A stretch of DNA of 23,060 nucleotides from Planctomycetota bacterium (GCA_020425885.1 JAGQRA010000706.1:1-23060), one strand, 5' to 3'; positions 1-7,401 are shown, counted from the stretch's first letter. Numbers and translations are program-made. Notes: generated by a model not told the origin, from the letters alone.

Positions 1-608
1 CCCCAAGCCCGTGGCGCATGCCGCCAGCGCGCTCTCCACTTCCCCACCCAGAAGTTCGCATTTCCGCCCTGTCTGGGGAGCCAGTCGTCCGCGGTAGCGG
101 AACGAGCCAGCCTCGCGGTGAACGCCGCGGGGCTGGGTCGTGTACCGGGGGCAAGCGGAAGCGGCGCGCGTGCGGGGGAATGTGCGCTGTGCGCGCGAGC
201 GGCGGCGCTCTCGATGCGCGGCATGCGAGAGCGGTCGCGGGTGCGTACTACAGCGACCTCCCAGCAGGTTGGAATGACCCGCTCTCGTGCTCTCCTGCGG
301 CGCGAAGAGACGCCCATCTTCGCCCGAGGCGACACGCCGCGCCCGGGAATCCCGGCCTTCAACCGAACGCCAACGCCGAGCAGCTGCGGTCCGATGTGCG
401 GCCGCAGGTAGCCCCGGCTGCAGCAGCAGGGGTCGAAGATCTTGTGGCAGGGAATGCAGTGGTACCGCCTGGCCGCGATCTGACCTGACCGCCCCGCTCC
501 CGTCGCTGCCGCCCCTGTGAAGCCTCCCGCGGCGTACCAAGCCAGCGGAGACGCCCCGTTCAAGGTCGGGACCCACTCCAGAAACGCGGCCAGCACGCCT
601 TGACCCAG
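1..608. other. Left-edge region without a supportable gene
   Basis: This stretch has open frames on both strands, mainly because it almost lacks stop triplets, so openness is weak evidence. The most gene-like reading is a minus-strand frame from a possible GTG at 596 that stays open to the left edge. It contains a Cys cluster (C-x2-C, then CCC about six residues later, in the reverse complement of about 410-455). Its second half is rich in Arg and Pro, as expected of spurious frames in GC-rich DNA. I recognise no family, no convincing ribosome binding site and no RNA gene. It may be a gene remnant or the edge of the inserted element. Confidence 0.3.
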
Positions 609-637
609 AGGCTTACTAGTGGTAAGCCTTTCTTACC
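609..637 (+). promoter_or_regulatory. Probable operator: overlapping palindromes upstream of the ACP-XRE-ImmA operon
   Basis: A perfect 8-bp inverted repeat (AGGCTTAC at 609-616, GTAAGCCT at 622-629, five-base centre) overlaps a second one (GGTAAG at 621-626, CTTACC at 632-637). The core half-sites CTTAC, GTAAG, CTTAC begin at 612, 622 and 632, exactly 10 bp apart in alternating orientation, so they face the same side of the helix. The array ends five bases before the GGAGG of the first gene. XRE regulators commonly bind such dyads in their own leaders, and an XRE gene is second in this operon. A TTGACC at 600-605 could be a -35 box, but no clear -10 box is seen. A terminator is the alternative, but it would be oddly placed before a ribosome binding site. 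Confidence 0.6.
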
Positions 638-652
638 TACATGGAGGCACAC

Positions 653-949
653 ATGAATACCGACCGTGACCAGATCGAGACCAAGGTGCTGGCAGTGCTC
701 AGGGAGGTCCAGGAACTCAGCGGCAGGACATGGGCCGATCTCGGTCCCCGCTCGAAGCCCATCGGCGATCTACACGGCTTCGATTCGCTGATCGCGATCG
801 AGGTGACCGTCCTGCTTGAGGAGAAGCTCGGGTGCAGCCTCGACAAAAACAACCTGTTCGTGTCCGAGGACGGTACGCGCGCGCTCTCGCTGAAGGAGGT
901 CACCAACCGCATCTCCGAACTGCTCGCCGCCAGCGGAGGGAAGGCATGA
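653..949 (+). CDS. Acyl-carrier-protein-like protein
   Basis: This 98-residue acidic helical protein has the carrier-protein signature GFDSL at residues 42-46. Ser45 is the expected 4'-phosphopantetheine attachment site, and the following helix (IAIEVTVLLEEKLG) is typical of the family. Length matches a free-standing carrier protein. The start at 653 is preferred over the in-frame ATG at 641 because GGAGG at 643-647 lies six bases before it. Its stop overlaps the XRE start (ATGA). There is no ketosynthase, adenylation domain or phosphopantetheinyl transferase nearby, so a role in ordinary fatty-acid or polyketide synthesis is unlikely. It may carry an acyl or aminoacyl group for a neighbouring enzyme, or act as a partner subunit; both are inference. 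Confidence 0.8.
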   Translation: MNTDRDQIETKVLAVLREVQELSGRTWADLGPRSKPIGDLHGFDSLIAIEVTVLLEEKLGCSLDKNNLFVSEDGTRALSLKEVTNRISELLAASGGKA

Positions 950-1275
950 GCACCGTGGCTGAGCGACTGCGTCTCGCCCGCGAACAAGCCGGTCTCTCCC
1001 AGGGTCAAGTCGCGAAGATGTTGGACATGCATCGGCCCACGATCTCGGAAATCGAGGCTGGTAGACGTCGGGTGCCGGCCGAGGAACTCGCGCAGTTCTC
1101 ACGAATCTACGAGGTCTCCGTGGCATGGCTTGCGGGATCGGAAGGCGGCGATGAAGGCGTGGACGATCGGGTGAGACTTGCGGCCCGTGAACTCTCCAAG
1201 CTCAAGCGCGACGATCTCGACAAGGTACTTCGCCTCCTCTCGAGTCTGCGCAAGTCGAGGCGCGAGAAGCGGTGA
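946..1275 (+). CDS. XRE-family HTH transcriptional regulator
   Basis: This is a 109-residue protein. Residues about 5-63 form a Cro/CI-type HTH (AERLRLAREQAGLSQGQVAK, then RPTISEIEAGRR), ending in the typical VAWLAG segment. A basic tail follows (KSRREKR). The start overlaps the preceding stop as ATGA, and its own stop overlaps the GTG of the peptidase gene. XRE proteins next to ImmA/IrrE peptidases are normally repressors cleaved or inactivated by the peptidase. Here the likely target is the palindrome array at 609-637, giving autoregulation of the operon. The domain call is firm; the operator assignment is inference. Confidence 0.93.
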   Translation: MSTVAERLRLAREQAGLSQGQVAKMLDMHRPTISEIEAGRRRVPAEELAQFSRIYEVSVAWLAGSEGGDEGVDDRVRLAARELSKLKRDDLDKVLRLLSSLRKSRREKR

Positions 1276-2129
1276 GAACGGACGACCTCGCCAGAATGGC
1301 GGCTCGCGCAGCCGCTCGCGTCCGCGCAGATCTCGGCGTCGGGCCAGCAGAGGGAGTGTGCCCGTTCGACATCGCCGAGGGGCTCGAGGTGCCCGTTCGC
1401 CTGGTCCCTCTGCCGAGCCTCGAGGGCATGTACTCCCCGGAGCCCAGGCCTACCATACTGGTGAGCGCAGAGCGACCTCCCGGCCGCAGGCGCTACACCT
1501 GCGGCCACGAGATCGGCCACCACGTCTTCGGTCACGGCACCCGGCTGGATGAGCTCAGGGAAGATCTCACCGTTGACACCTGGAACCCCGATGAGCTCGT
1601 GGCACAGCGGTTTGCTGCGGCGCTGATGATGCCCAAGCTCGCCATCAACTCCGCGTTCGCCAAGCGCGGTTGGTCCGTCGCGGACGTGACGCCTGAGATG
1701 ATCTTCGTGGTCGCGCAGGAACTCGGGGTCGGCTTCACAACGCTGATCGCGCACCTTGAGCGGACGCTTCGACTCCTTTCGCCGAGCGTGGCGGAAGAGT
1801 ACCGTCGCGTGAGGCTCCCGAAGCTGCGCGAGCGACTCGCCGGCTTCGAGGTCGAGCACGACCTGGTGGTCGTCGACCAGCACTGGGGTCGGCGAACCGT
1901 CGACCTGGAGGTTGGCGATGTCGTGGTCCTGCCAATGGGCGCGGAGGTGACCGGCGCATGTGCATCGGTAATAGCAGGACATGAGGGATACTGGGTCGCC
2001 TGCTCACCCGGAATCGGAGCGGTGTCGATCGCCGTGGGACGGCCAGATCTGTCGCTTCGCGTGAGCCGAAGAGCATTCACGGGTCTGGCGCGGTACAGAC
2101 ACTTGGAGGACGTCGCCGATGGCGAGTGA
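1272..2129 (+). CDS. ImmA/IrrE-family metallopeptidase
   Basis: This 285-residue protein carries the zinc-peptidase motif HEIGH at residues 79-83, preceded by YTCG. A downstream acidic segment (DELVAQRFAAALMMP, residues 107-121) matches the third-ligand helix and LMMP signature of the family. The C-terminal 130 residues are beta-rich and unassigned. In the family the peptidase cleaves or inactivates the adjacent XRE repressor in response to a signal, as in ICEBs1 ImmA/ImmR. It starts with GTG overlapping the XRE stop (GTGA) and ends 11 bases inside the next gene. The pair probably keeps the enzymes off until a stress or phage cue appears. Confidence 0.92.
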   Translation: MRTDDLARMAARAAARVRADLGVGPAEGVCPFDIAEGLEVPVRLVPLPSLEGMYSPEPRPTILVSAERPPGRRRYTCGHEIGHHVFGHGTRLDELREDLTVDTWNPDELVAQRFAAALMMPKLAINSAFAKRGWSVADVTPEMIFVVAQELGVGFTTLIAHLERTLRLLSPSVAEEYRRVRLPKLRERLAGFEVEHDLVVVDQHWGRRTVDLEVGDVVVLPMGAEVTGACASVIAGHEGYWVACSPGIGAVSIAVGRPDLSLRVSRRAFTGLARYRHLEDVADGE

Positions 2130-2898
2130 GCAGTTCATCGAGGAGGCGAACCTGTCGGTGGCGTGGGCACGGGCGCTTCGCATTGCCAGCGCACGAGGGC
2201 GCAAGGAGGTTGGTCCCCTCGTCGTCTCGGTCACCGGGTTTGACACGAGCGGCGCTTTCCAGGAGGAACCCAGGATCCGGAGAGAACTGGACGCCCTCCT
2301 CGCCGGGCGGGGCATGCAGAGCGTCGACACGGTCGCGAACACGATCTTCCCGTGGTCGATGTGGAACCCATCGGCACCGCGGCGTCAGCTGTTCGACCGG
2401 TACAGCAGGATTGCCCCACGCCTTCGGGGCGCCTCTGGCAAGAACCGCCGCGGCATCTACTTCGACCGGATGATCAGCGGGGGTCCGACGGGGAAGGAGA
2501 ATCAGGTCGAGTTCGCCCTTGCCACCTACAGCGCACGCAACAGTGTGAGGCGAAGCGTGCTTCAGATCGGCATCTTCAATCCCGCGCAAGATCACTCTGC
2601 GGCGGCCCAGCTTGGCTTCCCCTGCTTGCAGCACGTCACCTTCGCGCCCATCGACGATGGCCTTTGTCTGAACGCCTTCTACGCGAGCCAGTACTTGGTC
2701 GAGCGCGCGTATGGGAACTACGTCGGCCTCTGCAGGCTTGGTCGCTTTGCGGCCCACGAACTCGGTCTCCAACTGATCCGAATGACCTGTTTCACGGGGA
2801 TTGCCGAGTGCGAGATCGGGAAGGGCAAGTTGGCCAAACTGCTGGCCGCTGCCGACGAAGTCATCGGGCCGAACGAGCGGCCGGGAGTGATGTCATGA
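2119..2898 (+). CDS. Divergent thymidylate-synthase-like protein
   Basis: This 259-residue protein resembles the thymidylate synthase/dCMP hydroxymethylase superfamily, mostly in its second half. FPCLQH (residues 167-172) matches the P-C-H active-site loop, with Cys169 as the presumed nucleophile. YGN (198-200) then GL matches the segment holding the pyrimidine-reading Asn, with Asn200 as candidate. The N-terminal half has NTIFPWSMW (74-82) and RGIYFDRMI (111-119), which look like an early substrate-binding region. The Q-R-S phosphate-binding motif of ThyA is not obvious: the segment reads FYASQYLVERA. The substrate may therefore differ from dUMP, or activity may be altered. The gene overlaps both neighbours. 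It is unlikely to be the housekeeping ThyA. Confidence 0.72.
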   Translation: MASEQFIEEANLSVAWARALRIASARGRKEVGPLVVSVTGFDTSGAFQEEPRIRRELDALLAGRGMQSVDTVANTIFPWSMWNPSAPRRQLFDRYSRIAPRLRGASGKNRRGIYFDRMISGGPTGKENQVEFALATYSARNSVRRSVLQIGIFNPAQDHSAAAQLGFPCLQHVTFAPIDDGLCLNAFYASQYLVERAYGNYVGLCRLGRFAAHELGLQLIRMTCFTGIAECEIGKGKLAKLLAAADEVIGPNERPGVMS

Positions 2899-3824
2899 AC
2901 TTCGACGAGTACCAGCGCAGAGCAACCGTCACCGATCAGAACCCAAGGCCGGCGGATGAGTCCGAAGGAGTTGCGCCGCCTCCTGCAGAGCCACACCGGC
3001 ACGAAGTGATCCCGCTCCTCGGGCTCGTGGGCGAGGTCGGAGGTCTGCTGGCCGAGTACAAGAAGCTGCTCCGTGACGGCGCGACGCATAGGAAGTTCCG
3101 CGATGAGGTCGCCGAGGAGTTGGGCGACATCCTCTGGTACGTGTCGAACGTCGCGTCCAAGTTCGACCTCGACCTGGAGGAGATCGCGAGCGCCAACCTT
3201 GCAAAGGTCGAGGATCGGTGGCGTGCGCCACAACAACAACGACCGCTGTACGACGAGGCCTTCGACCGTGACCAGCAGCTCCCGCGCCAATTCGAGTACG
3301 CGTTCGAGCACCAAGACGTCGATGGAATCCCGAAGCTCGTGCTCATCGACGTTCGAAACGGAGGAACGACTGGTGACCCGCTCACCGACAACGCCTACGA
3401 AGACGACGGCTACCGCTACCATGACGTCGTTCACCTCGGCTTCGCGGCGTGTCTCGGGTGGTCACCCGTGTGGCGAAAGCTGCTCCGCAAGCAGAAGCGG
3501 GTCGCGAACCGCATCCCACGTGACCTGGCAGACGCCGAGGATGGCGGTCGCGCCCAGGTAATCGAGGAGGCGATCGTCGCGGCTGCGTACGTCTACGCCG
3601 CCGATCACGGCTTCTTGGAGAACCTCCCGAGCGTCGACTGGCACCTGCTTCGCCACATCAGACAGCTCACGGCAAACCTGGAGGTCCGCAACGTCTCGGC
3701 GTGGGAGTGGAACGACGCCCTCCTCCGTAGCTTTGCAGTCTGGCGGCAGCTTCGCGGCAACCGTGGTGGTATCGTCCGTGGCGATCTCGATGCCGGCACG
3801 ATCGAGTTCATCGCGCAGGCGTAG
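2895..3824 (+). CDS. MazG-type nucleotide pyrophosphohydrolase with C-terminal YHD-motif domain
   Basis: This is a 309-residue two-domain protein. Residues about 37-110 are MazG-like: GEVGGLLAEYKK (Glu47, Glu54), then FRDEVAEELGDILWY (68-82) with the ExxD metal-binding pair Glu75/Asp78. Such all-alpha enzymes hydrolyse (d)NTPs to NMP and pyrophosphate. Residues about 140-309 form a second domain with GYRYHDVVHLGF (172-183), VIEEAIVAA (222-230) and VWRQL (282-286). This is a conserved-looking His/Asp/Glu set of unknown activity, possibly HD-like. The start at 2895 overlaps the preceding stop as ATGA; the frame is open further upstream, but that part is antisense-type noise within the TS-like gene. 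It may control a nucleotide pool used or guarded by the TS-like enzyme. Confidence 0.85.
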   Translation: MNFDEYQRRATVTDQNPRPADESEGVAPPPAEPHRHEVIPLLGLVGEVGGLLAEYKKLLRDGATHRKFRDEVAEELGDILWYVSNVASKFDLDLEEIASANLAKVEDRWRAPQQQRPLYDEAFDRDQQLPRQFEYAFEHQDVDGIPKLVLIDVRNGGTTGDPLTDNAYEDDGYRYHDVVHLGFAACLGWSPVWRKLLRKQKRVANRIPRDLADAEDGGRAQVIEEAIVAAAYVYAADHGFLENLPSVDWHLLRHIRQLTANLEVRNVSAWEWNDALLRSFAVWRQLRGNRGGIVRGDLDAGTIEFIAQA

Positions 3825-4890
3825 CTGCGAAGGCGAGGACACCTTGGTGTGGCTGGCTAGCCTTCGACAGTGATGCACTGGGCGCCAAAGTGGTCGGCAG
3901 CTTGATGCCCCACTTCGGTGGGTACCACTGCGGAAGGGGCGAGCGGCTCGGTGCGAATCTCTGCTTGATGCGAGTGCGGCCGGAGGTGCCCTTCACGTCG
4001 GGGTGCACGACGCGGGCGTACTTGTCGACCTCACAGAAGAGGTTCTGGCAGTCGATGAGTTGCAGGGGACGGCCCCAGAGGTCTTGGAACTCAAGACCTA
4101 GGCGGCGGAACTCGGCATCGGCGACCCCAGCCATGGTGCGGATGACGTCGGCCTCGGTGAGGCCTGCCGTGTCCGCGAAGCACTTCCTGATTCCGTCCCG
4201 CGCGCCCGGCCCGGCAACGACGAAGTCCATCTCGGAGAAGTCCAGCATCGAGCTGTAGTTGAGGTCGATAGTGAACTGGAATGCGAGGAATCCGCCGAGC
4301 GAACGGTACCCACGGAGGATCTCGTAGACGCTCTCGAGGGACCGAGCCCGCTCAACCCGGGCTGGAACGCCATCGCGCATGAGATGTTCGAGGAGGCGGA
4401 GGTGGTTTCGGTGCTTTCGTCGCGAGCCGAATGCGGGCGACGGCATGATGTACGCGGCCGAGTAGACCCGCTCGCCCCGCTTCATGAGCCCATCGAACAC
4501 ACGCGCGTAGCGCTCGAACGCGAACTTTCTCCAGCTCGGCGGACCGACTTCGCCGGTGAGCGCTTCCCAGGTTTCGATTCGGTTGAAGAACTTGAAGAGG
4601 AGCGCGCGGAAGAAGATCTCCTCGCTCGTCTGCGGCCCCTCGTAGAGGACGTGTCGGATCAAGTACTGGCTCACTCGGTCCGCCGCCCGGTAGACATTCG
4701 TGAACCGGTGGCCGGCGAGCACGGGATCGTTTGTCCACGGTGGCGGGGTTCCCAGGACCCTCTGCATGAAGAGGTCCTGACGCTGCGCAGCGAAGCGCCA
4801 GTACGTGTCGAAAACGGGGGTCGTCTTGAGGACGCGGCTCGGTCCCGCCTCGATGCATTGCGGGTGCCGGCGACGAGCAGCCGTGGGCAT
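3808..4890 (-). CDS. Alpha-glutamyl/putrescinyl-thymine pyrophosphorylase-like (5-hmdU kinase helical domain) protein
   Basis: This 360-residue, mainly helical protein has FDTYWRFAAQRQ (27-38), HRFTNVYRAADRVSQYL (61-77) and EEIFFRALLFKFFNRIETW (90-108). I recognise these as the family linked to base hypermodification in phages, where it acts on thymine-derived or hydroxymethyluracil bases in DNA. FLAFQFTIDLNYS follows at about residue 200. The family match is from memory of motifs. The gene starts 9 bases after the HTH gene ends, so it is probably cotranscribed with the recombinase. Its 3' end overlaps the MazG gene by 17 bases. The last 25 or so residues, after PPKWGIKLP, look like a low-complexity extension. 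No P-loop is visible, so it may be a partner or base-recognition protein rather than a kinase. Confidence 0.7.
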   Translation of the reverse strand: MPTAARRRHPQCIEAGPSRVLKTTPVFDTYWRFAAQRQDLFMQRVLGTPPPWTNDPVLAGHRFTNVYRAADRVSQYLIRHVLYEGPQTSEEIFFRALLFKFFNRIETWEALTGEVGPPSWRKFAFERYARVFDGLMKRGERVYSAAYIMPSPAFGSRRKHRNHLRLLEHLMRDGVPARVERARSLESVYEILRGYRSLGGFLAFQFTIDLNYSSMLDFSEMDFVVAGPGARDGIRKCFADTAGLTEADVIRTMAGVADAEFRRLGLEFQDLWGRPLQLIDCQNLFCEVDKYARVVHPDVKGTSGRTRIKQRFAPSRSPLPQWYPPKWGIKLPTTLAPSASLSKASQPHQGVLAFAATPAR

Positions 4891-4899
4891 CGGCCGGAT

Positions 4900-5319
4900 T
4901 CAACCTGACGAGGAGTTGCGCGGCAAGCATCCTTCCTTCAACGATTCGGACTCGTGTGGGCCGCGTCTGCGCGCGCGGCCGGAGGTCGTGTTCCTCAGGA
5001 CGCGCTCGCTGCACCGCTCGGTGCCGAGGAGGATCTCCTGCTGCACGTCCACGGGCAGGAGCGCGAGGTCCATCAACTGCGAAACCCGTGCTCGCGTGAT
5101 GCCAAGCACCGCCGCGGCGTGCGCGTAGTTGCGCAACTCGCCGGCGTCGATGAGCCGCTCGATGTAGTGCGCGAGCGCAAGGCGCCGTGCCAGGGTGACC
5201 GTGGACACCGGAACCAGCGCGGCGGCGGCCTGGGGTACGCGATCGGCGCCACCATCCGGGCGCTTGGGTGGCGGCCGTTTCCCGAGCCGGCTCCGGATCC
5301 GGATCATCGGCTCCATCAT
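4900..5319 (-). CDS. Small HTH protein of the recombinase module
   Basis: This is a 139-residue basic protein. Residues about 44-100 hold an HTH of the ParB/KorB or sigma-like type (ALAHYIERLIDAGELRNYA, then AVLGITRARVSQLMDLALLP and VQQEILLG). The tail is disordered and charged. The start overlaps the recombinase stop as ATGA, implying translational coupling. Short HTH proteins of this kind commonly follow DUF2924 and a large serine recombinase. It may be a recombination directionality factor or a regulator of the integrase; neither is shown by the sequence. Confidence 0.75.
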   Translation of the reverse strand: MMEPMIRIRSRLGKRPPPKRPDGGADRVPQAAAALVPVSTVTLARRLALAHYIERLIDAGELRNYAHAAAVLGITRARVSQLMDLALLPVDVQQEILLGTERCSERVLRNTTSGRARRRGPHESESLKEGCLPRNSSSG

Positions 5320-6704
5320 GTCACGCCCTCGGGGTTGCCGAATCCCATGAGCCGCATCTCGATGTCGATCTCGTCGGTCGTGGCGGTGTAGGTCACCCCG
5401 GCGATCAACGGGCGCAGGACTTGCTGGCGGTCCGATCGCCCCAGTTGGTCCCAGGCGGGCTGAACGGTGGCAAACGGCACGGACCCGGCATGGCCTTTCC
5501 GGCCGTTGCGGGAGGATTCGTGCTCCGCACGATGCCGCTCGAACTCGGTGGCGACCGCCGTTTCGAGCAACCCGTGCTCAGCCGCCGCCTCCTCTACCTT
5601 GCCGAACACGTGCTCCTCGACGGCCGATGCCGAGACCCGGCTGCCAGGGCAGGCATCCGCGCCGAGATTCTGCTGAGTCTGGCAGACGTAGTAGCGGTTC
5701 GTGCGCCCGGCCCTGGTGGTGTACGAATGGCTCATCGCCTGGCCGCACGCGCCACAGCGCAGCAGCCGATCCAAGCCGGCGTCCCACTTCCGACGTGGGC
5801 CGGCGCCGCAGCGACGGTTCCTCTGTAGCAGTTCCTGCACCGCGTCCCACGTCGCCTGTTCAACGATCGCCTTGTGCGCACCGTCCACGAGCGCCGATCC
5901 CGCGCGCACCATGCCGGCATAGAGCGGGTTCGTGAGCAACGTCTGCAGCGAGGTCTTCGTGAACGGCAGGCCCGCCGATTCCCTTCCCCTCTTCGATCGG
6001 AACACCTTGGTCCGCACCCCGCGGCGGCGCAGGTCGCGGGCGGTCTCGAGCAGCGAACCGCGCTCCAGGTACGCAGCGAAGATCTCCCACACCGTCGCCG
6101 CCTCGGCCTCGTTCACCACGAGCCGCTTGTCCTCGATGTCGTAGCCGAGCACCGGACGCCCGCCCGTCCAGAGCCCGTTGCGCCGGCATGCGGCGATCTT
6201 GTCCCGCGTGCGCTCGCTGATCACGTCGCGCTCGAACTCCGCGAACGACATCAGCAGGTTCAGGGTGAGCTTGCCGACGCTGGTCGCCGTCGAGAACTGC
6301 TGCGTCACCGACACGAACGTCACGCCGTGCCGCTCGAACAGGTCCATGATGCGCGCGAAGTCGGACAGGCTCCGGCTCAGGCGGTCGATCTTGTAGACTG
6401 CGACGCAGCCGACGGTGCCCGCCTCGATGTCCGCGAGCAGCCGCTGGAACGAGGGCCGCGCGGTGTTAGCGCCTGTGAAACCGCCGTCGTCGTACCGCTG
6501 CGGCAGAGCCTTCCATCCGTGCGTACGCTGGCTCTGGATGTAGGCCTCGACGGTCTGCCGCTGCGCTTCGAGCGAGTTGAGCTCCTGGTCGAGGCCCTCG
6601 GCGGTCGACTTCCGCGTGTAGATAGCGACGCGGACCGCCGCAGGTCGCGCGGCGTTGCCGGTGCCCCTGGGGCGCGACGCGGCCCTTTCGCGCGGCTTCA
6701 GCAC
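5316..6704 (-). CDS. Large serine recombinase
   Basis: This is a 462-residue site-specific recombinase. The resolvase domain begins near residue 25 (VRVAIYTRKST), with Ser33 as the probable nucleophile. YKIDRLSRSLSDF and FAEFERDVISERT are family hallmarks. The recombinase domain follows (about residues 200-300), then a zinc ribbon (CGACG, later YYVC and CPGS) and a C-terminal helix. GTG at 6704 is chosen because it overlaps the DUF2924 stop (GTGCTGA) and gives a usual N-terminal tail; the longer frame to 6812 overlaps DUF2924 deeply. Such enzymes integrate and excise phages and islands. It probably mobilises this island, but the attachment sites were not identified. Confidence 0.93.
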   Translation of the reverse strand: MLKPRERAASRPRGTGNAARPAAVRVAIYTRKSTAEGLDQELNSLEAQRQTVEAYIQSQRTHGWKALPQRYDDGGFTGANTARPSFQRLLADIEAGTVGCVAVYKIDRLSRSLSDFARIMDLFERHGVTFVSVTQQFSTATSVGKLTLNLLMSFAEFERDVISERTRDKIAACRRNGLWTGGRPVLGYDIEDKRLVVNEAEAATVWEIFAAYLERGSLLETARDLRRRGVRTKVFRSKRGRESAGLPFTKTSLQTLLTNPLYAGMVRAGSALVDGAHKAIVEQATWDAVQELLQRNRRCGAGPRRKWDAGLDRLLRCGACGQAMSHSYTTRAGRTNRYYVCQTQQNLGADACPGSRVSASAVEEHVFGKVEEAAAEHGLLETAVATEFERHRAEHESSRNGRKGHAGSVPFATVQPAWDQLGRSDRQQVLRPLIAGVTYTATTDEIDIEMRLMGFGNPEGVT

Positions 6705-7159
6705 CGGGAGGCCCCGCGCTTCGTCAGGCCGAAGAAGAGGCGGCCGTTCCAGTGCGTGCCGGTGACCGCGCGAGCCACGGCCGAGAGGCTGGCCAACACC
6801 TGCCCTTCCCATTCGAACCCGTCCTTCAACACCCGCACGCGGATCTCCCGGTCACGCCACAGCCGCGTCAGGACCATGCCGGGCAGGAGAGCCTTCGGCG
6901 GACCCTGGTTCGGGTGCCGCGGCCTGGGTGGCACGACGTCCTCGATCGGCGGCAGTTCGATCTCGCCGATCAGCTCCTCCAACCGGGCCTTGGCGACCTT
7001 GGAGAGCCCGCCGAGCCGCTGCTCCTGCAGCTTCCAGGCGATGCGCTTCCAGAGCCATGCCCGATGCCGGACGCGCGGCCGCTTGCCGAACAGCGCCTCG
7101 TATCGCTCGGCCAGGCGCAGCACGTCCATGGCCTGCAGTTCCTCGATCTCGGCGGCCAT
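6698..7159 (-). CDS. DUF2924 domain protein
   Basis: This 153-residue protein opens with a helical region (MAAEIEELQAMDVLRLAERY; then EALFGKRPR) followed by WLWKRIAWKLQEQRLGGLS. It ends with a basic beta-rich part (PGMVLTRLWRDREIRVRVL, then GFEWEGQVLASLSAVARAVT and HWNGRLFFGL) typical of DUF2924. The molecular role is unknown. It almost always accompanies a serine recombinase, and here its stop overlaps the recombinase start. The ATG at 7159 has AGGAAG a few bases upstream; the frame continues open far upstream only as the shadow of the terminase gene. Confidence 0.85.
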   Translation of the reverse strand: MAAEIEELQAMDVLRLAERYEALFGKRPRVRHRAWLWKRIAWKLQEQRLGGLSKVAKARLEELIGEIELPPIEDVVPPRPRHPNQGPPKALLPGMVLTRLWRDREIRVRVLKDGFEWEGQVLASLSAVARAVTGTHWNGRLFFGLTKRGASRC

Positions 7160-7401
7160 GGGCTTCCTGGGCGGTACGTCGTTCACGTCCACGGACACAT
7201 GGAGCCTCGATCTCGGGGTGTTGAGCAAGGCCCTCGTCGCGGTTCTCCGGCGGCTGGCGCGGCGGTTGCGGCAGCCCGCCAGGAAGTCCCCGATGCCCCC
7301 GCGGGCACGGGGCCCTGGGCCGCCCCCCTTGACGCGCGGGCCGGCAGACCCCTGGCGAGCCGGCCCGCACCACCGCCGCGGACGCCGGGCCGGCTGGCGC
7401 G

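Noticed and set aside
18..520. Several overlapping plus-strand frames at the left edge
   Set aside because: Arg/Ala/Pro-rich translations without motifs, in a region almost lacking stop triplets on both strands.
641..652. Upstream ATG for the carrier protein
   Set aside because: GGAGG at 643-647 lies inside this extension and serves the ATG at 653.
2352..2894. Upstream extension of the MazG frame
   Set aside because: It overlaps the TS-like gene in another frame and has low-complexity composition; the ATGA overlap at 2895 is a better start.
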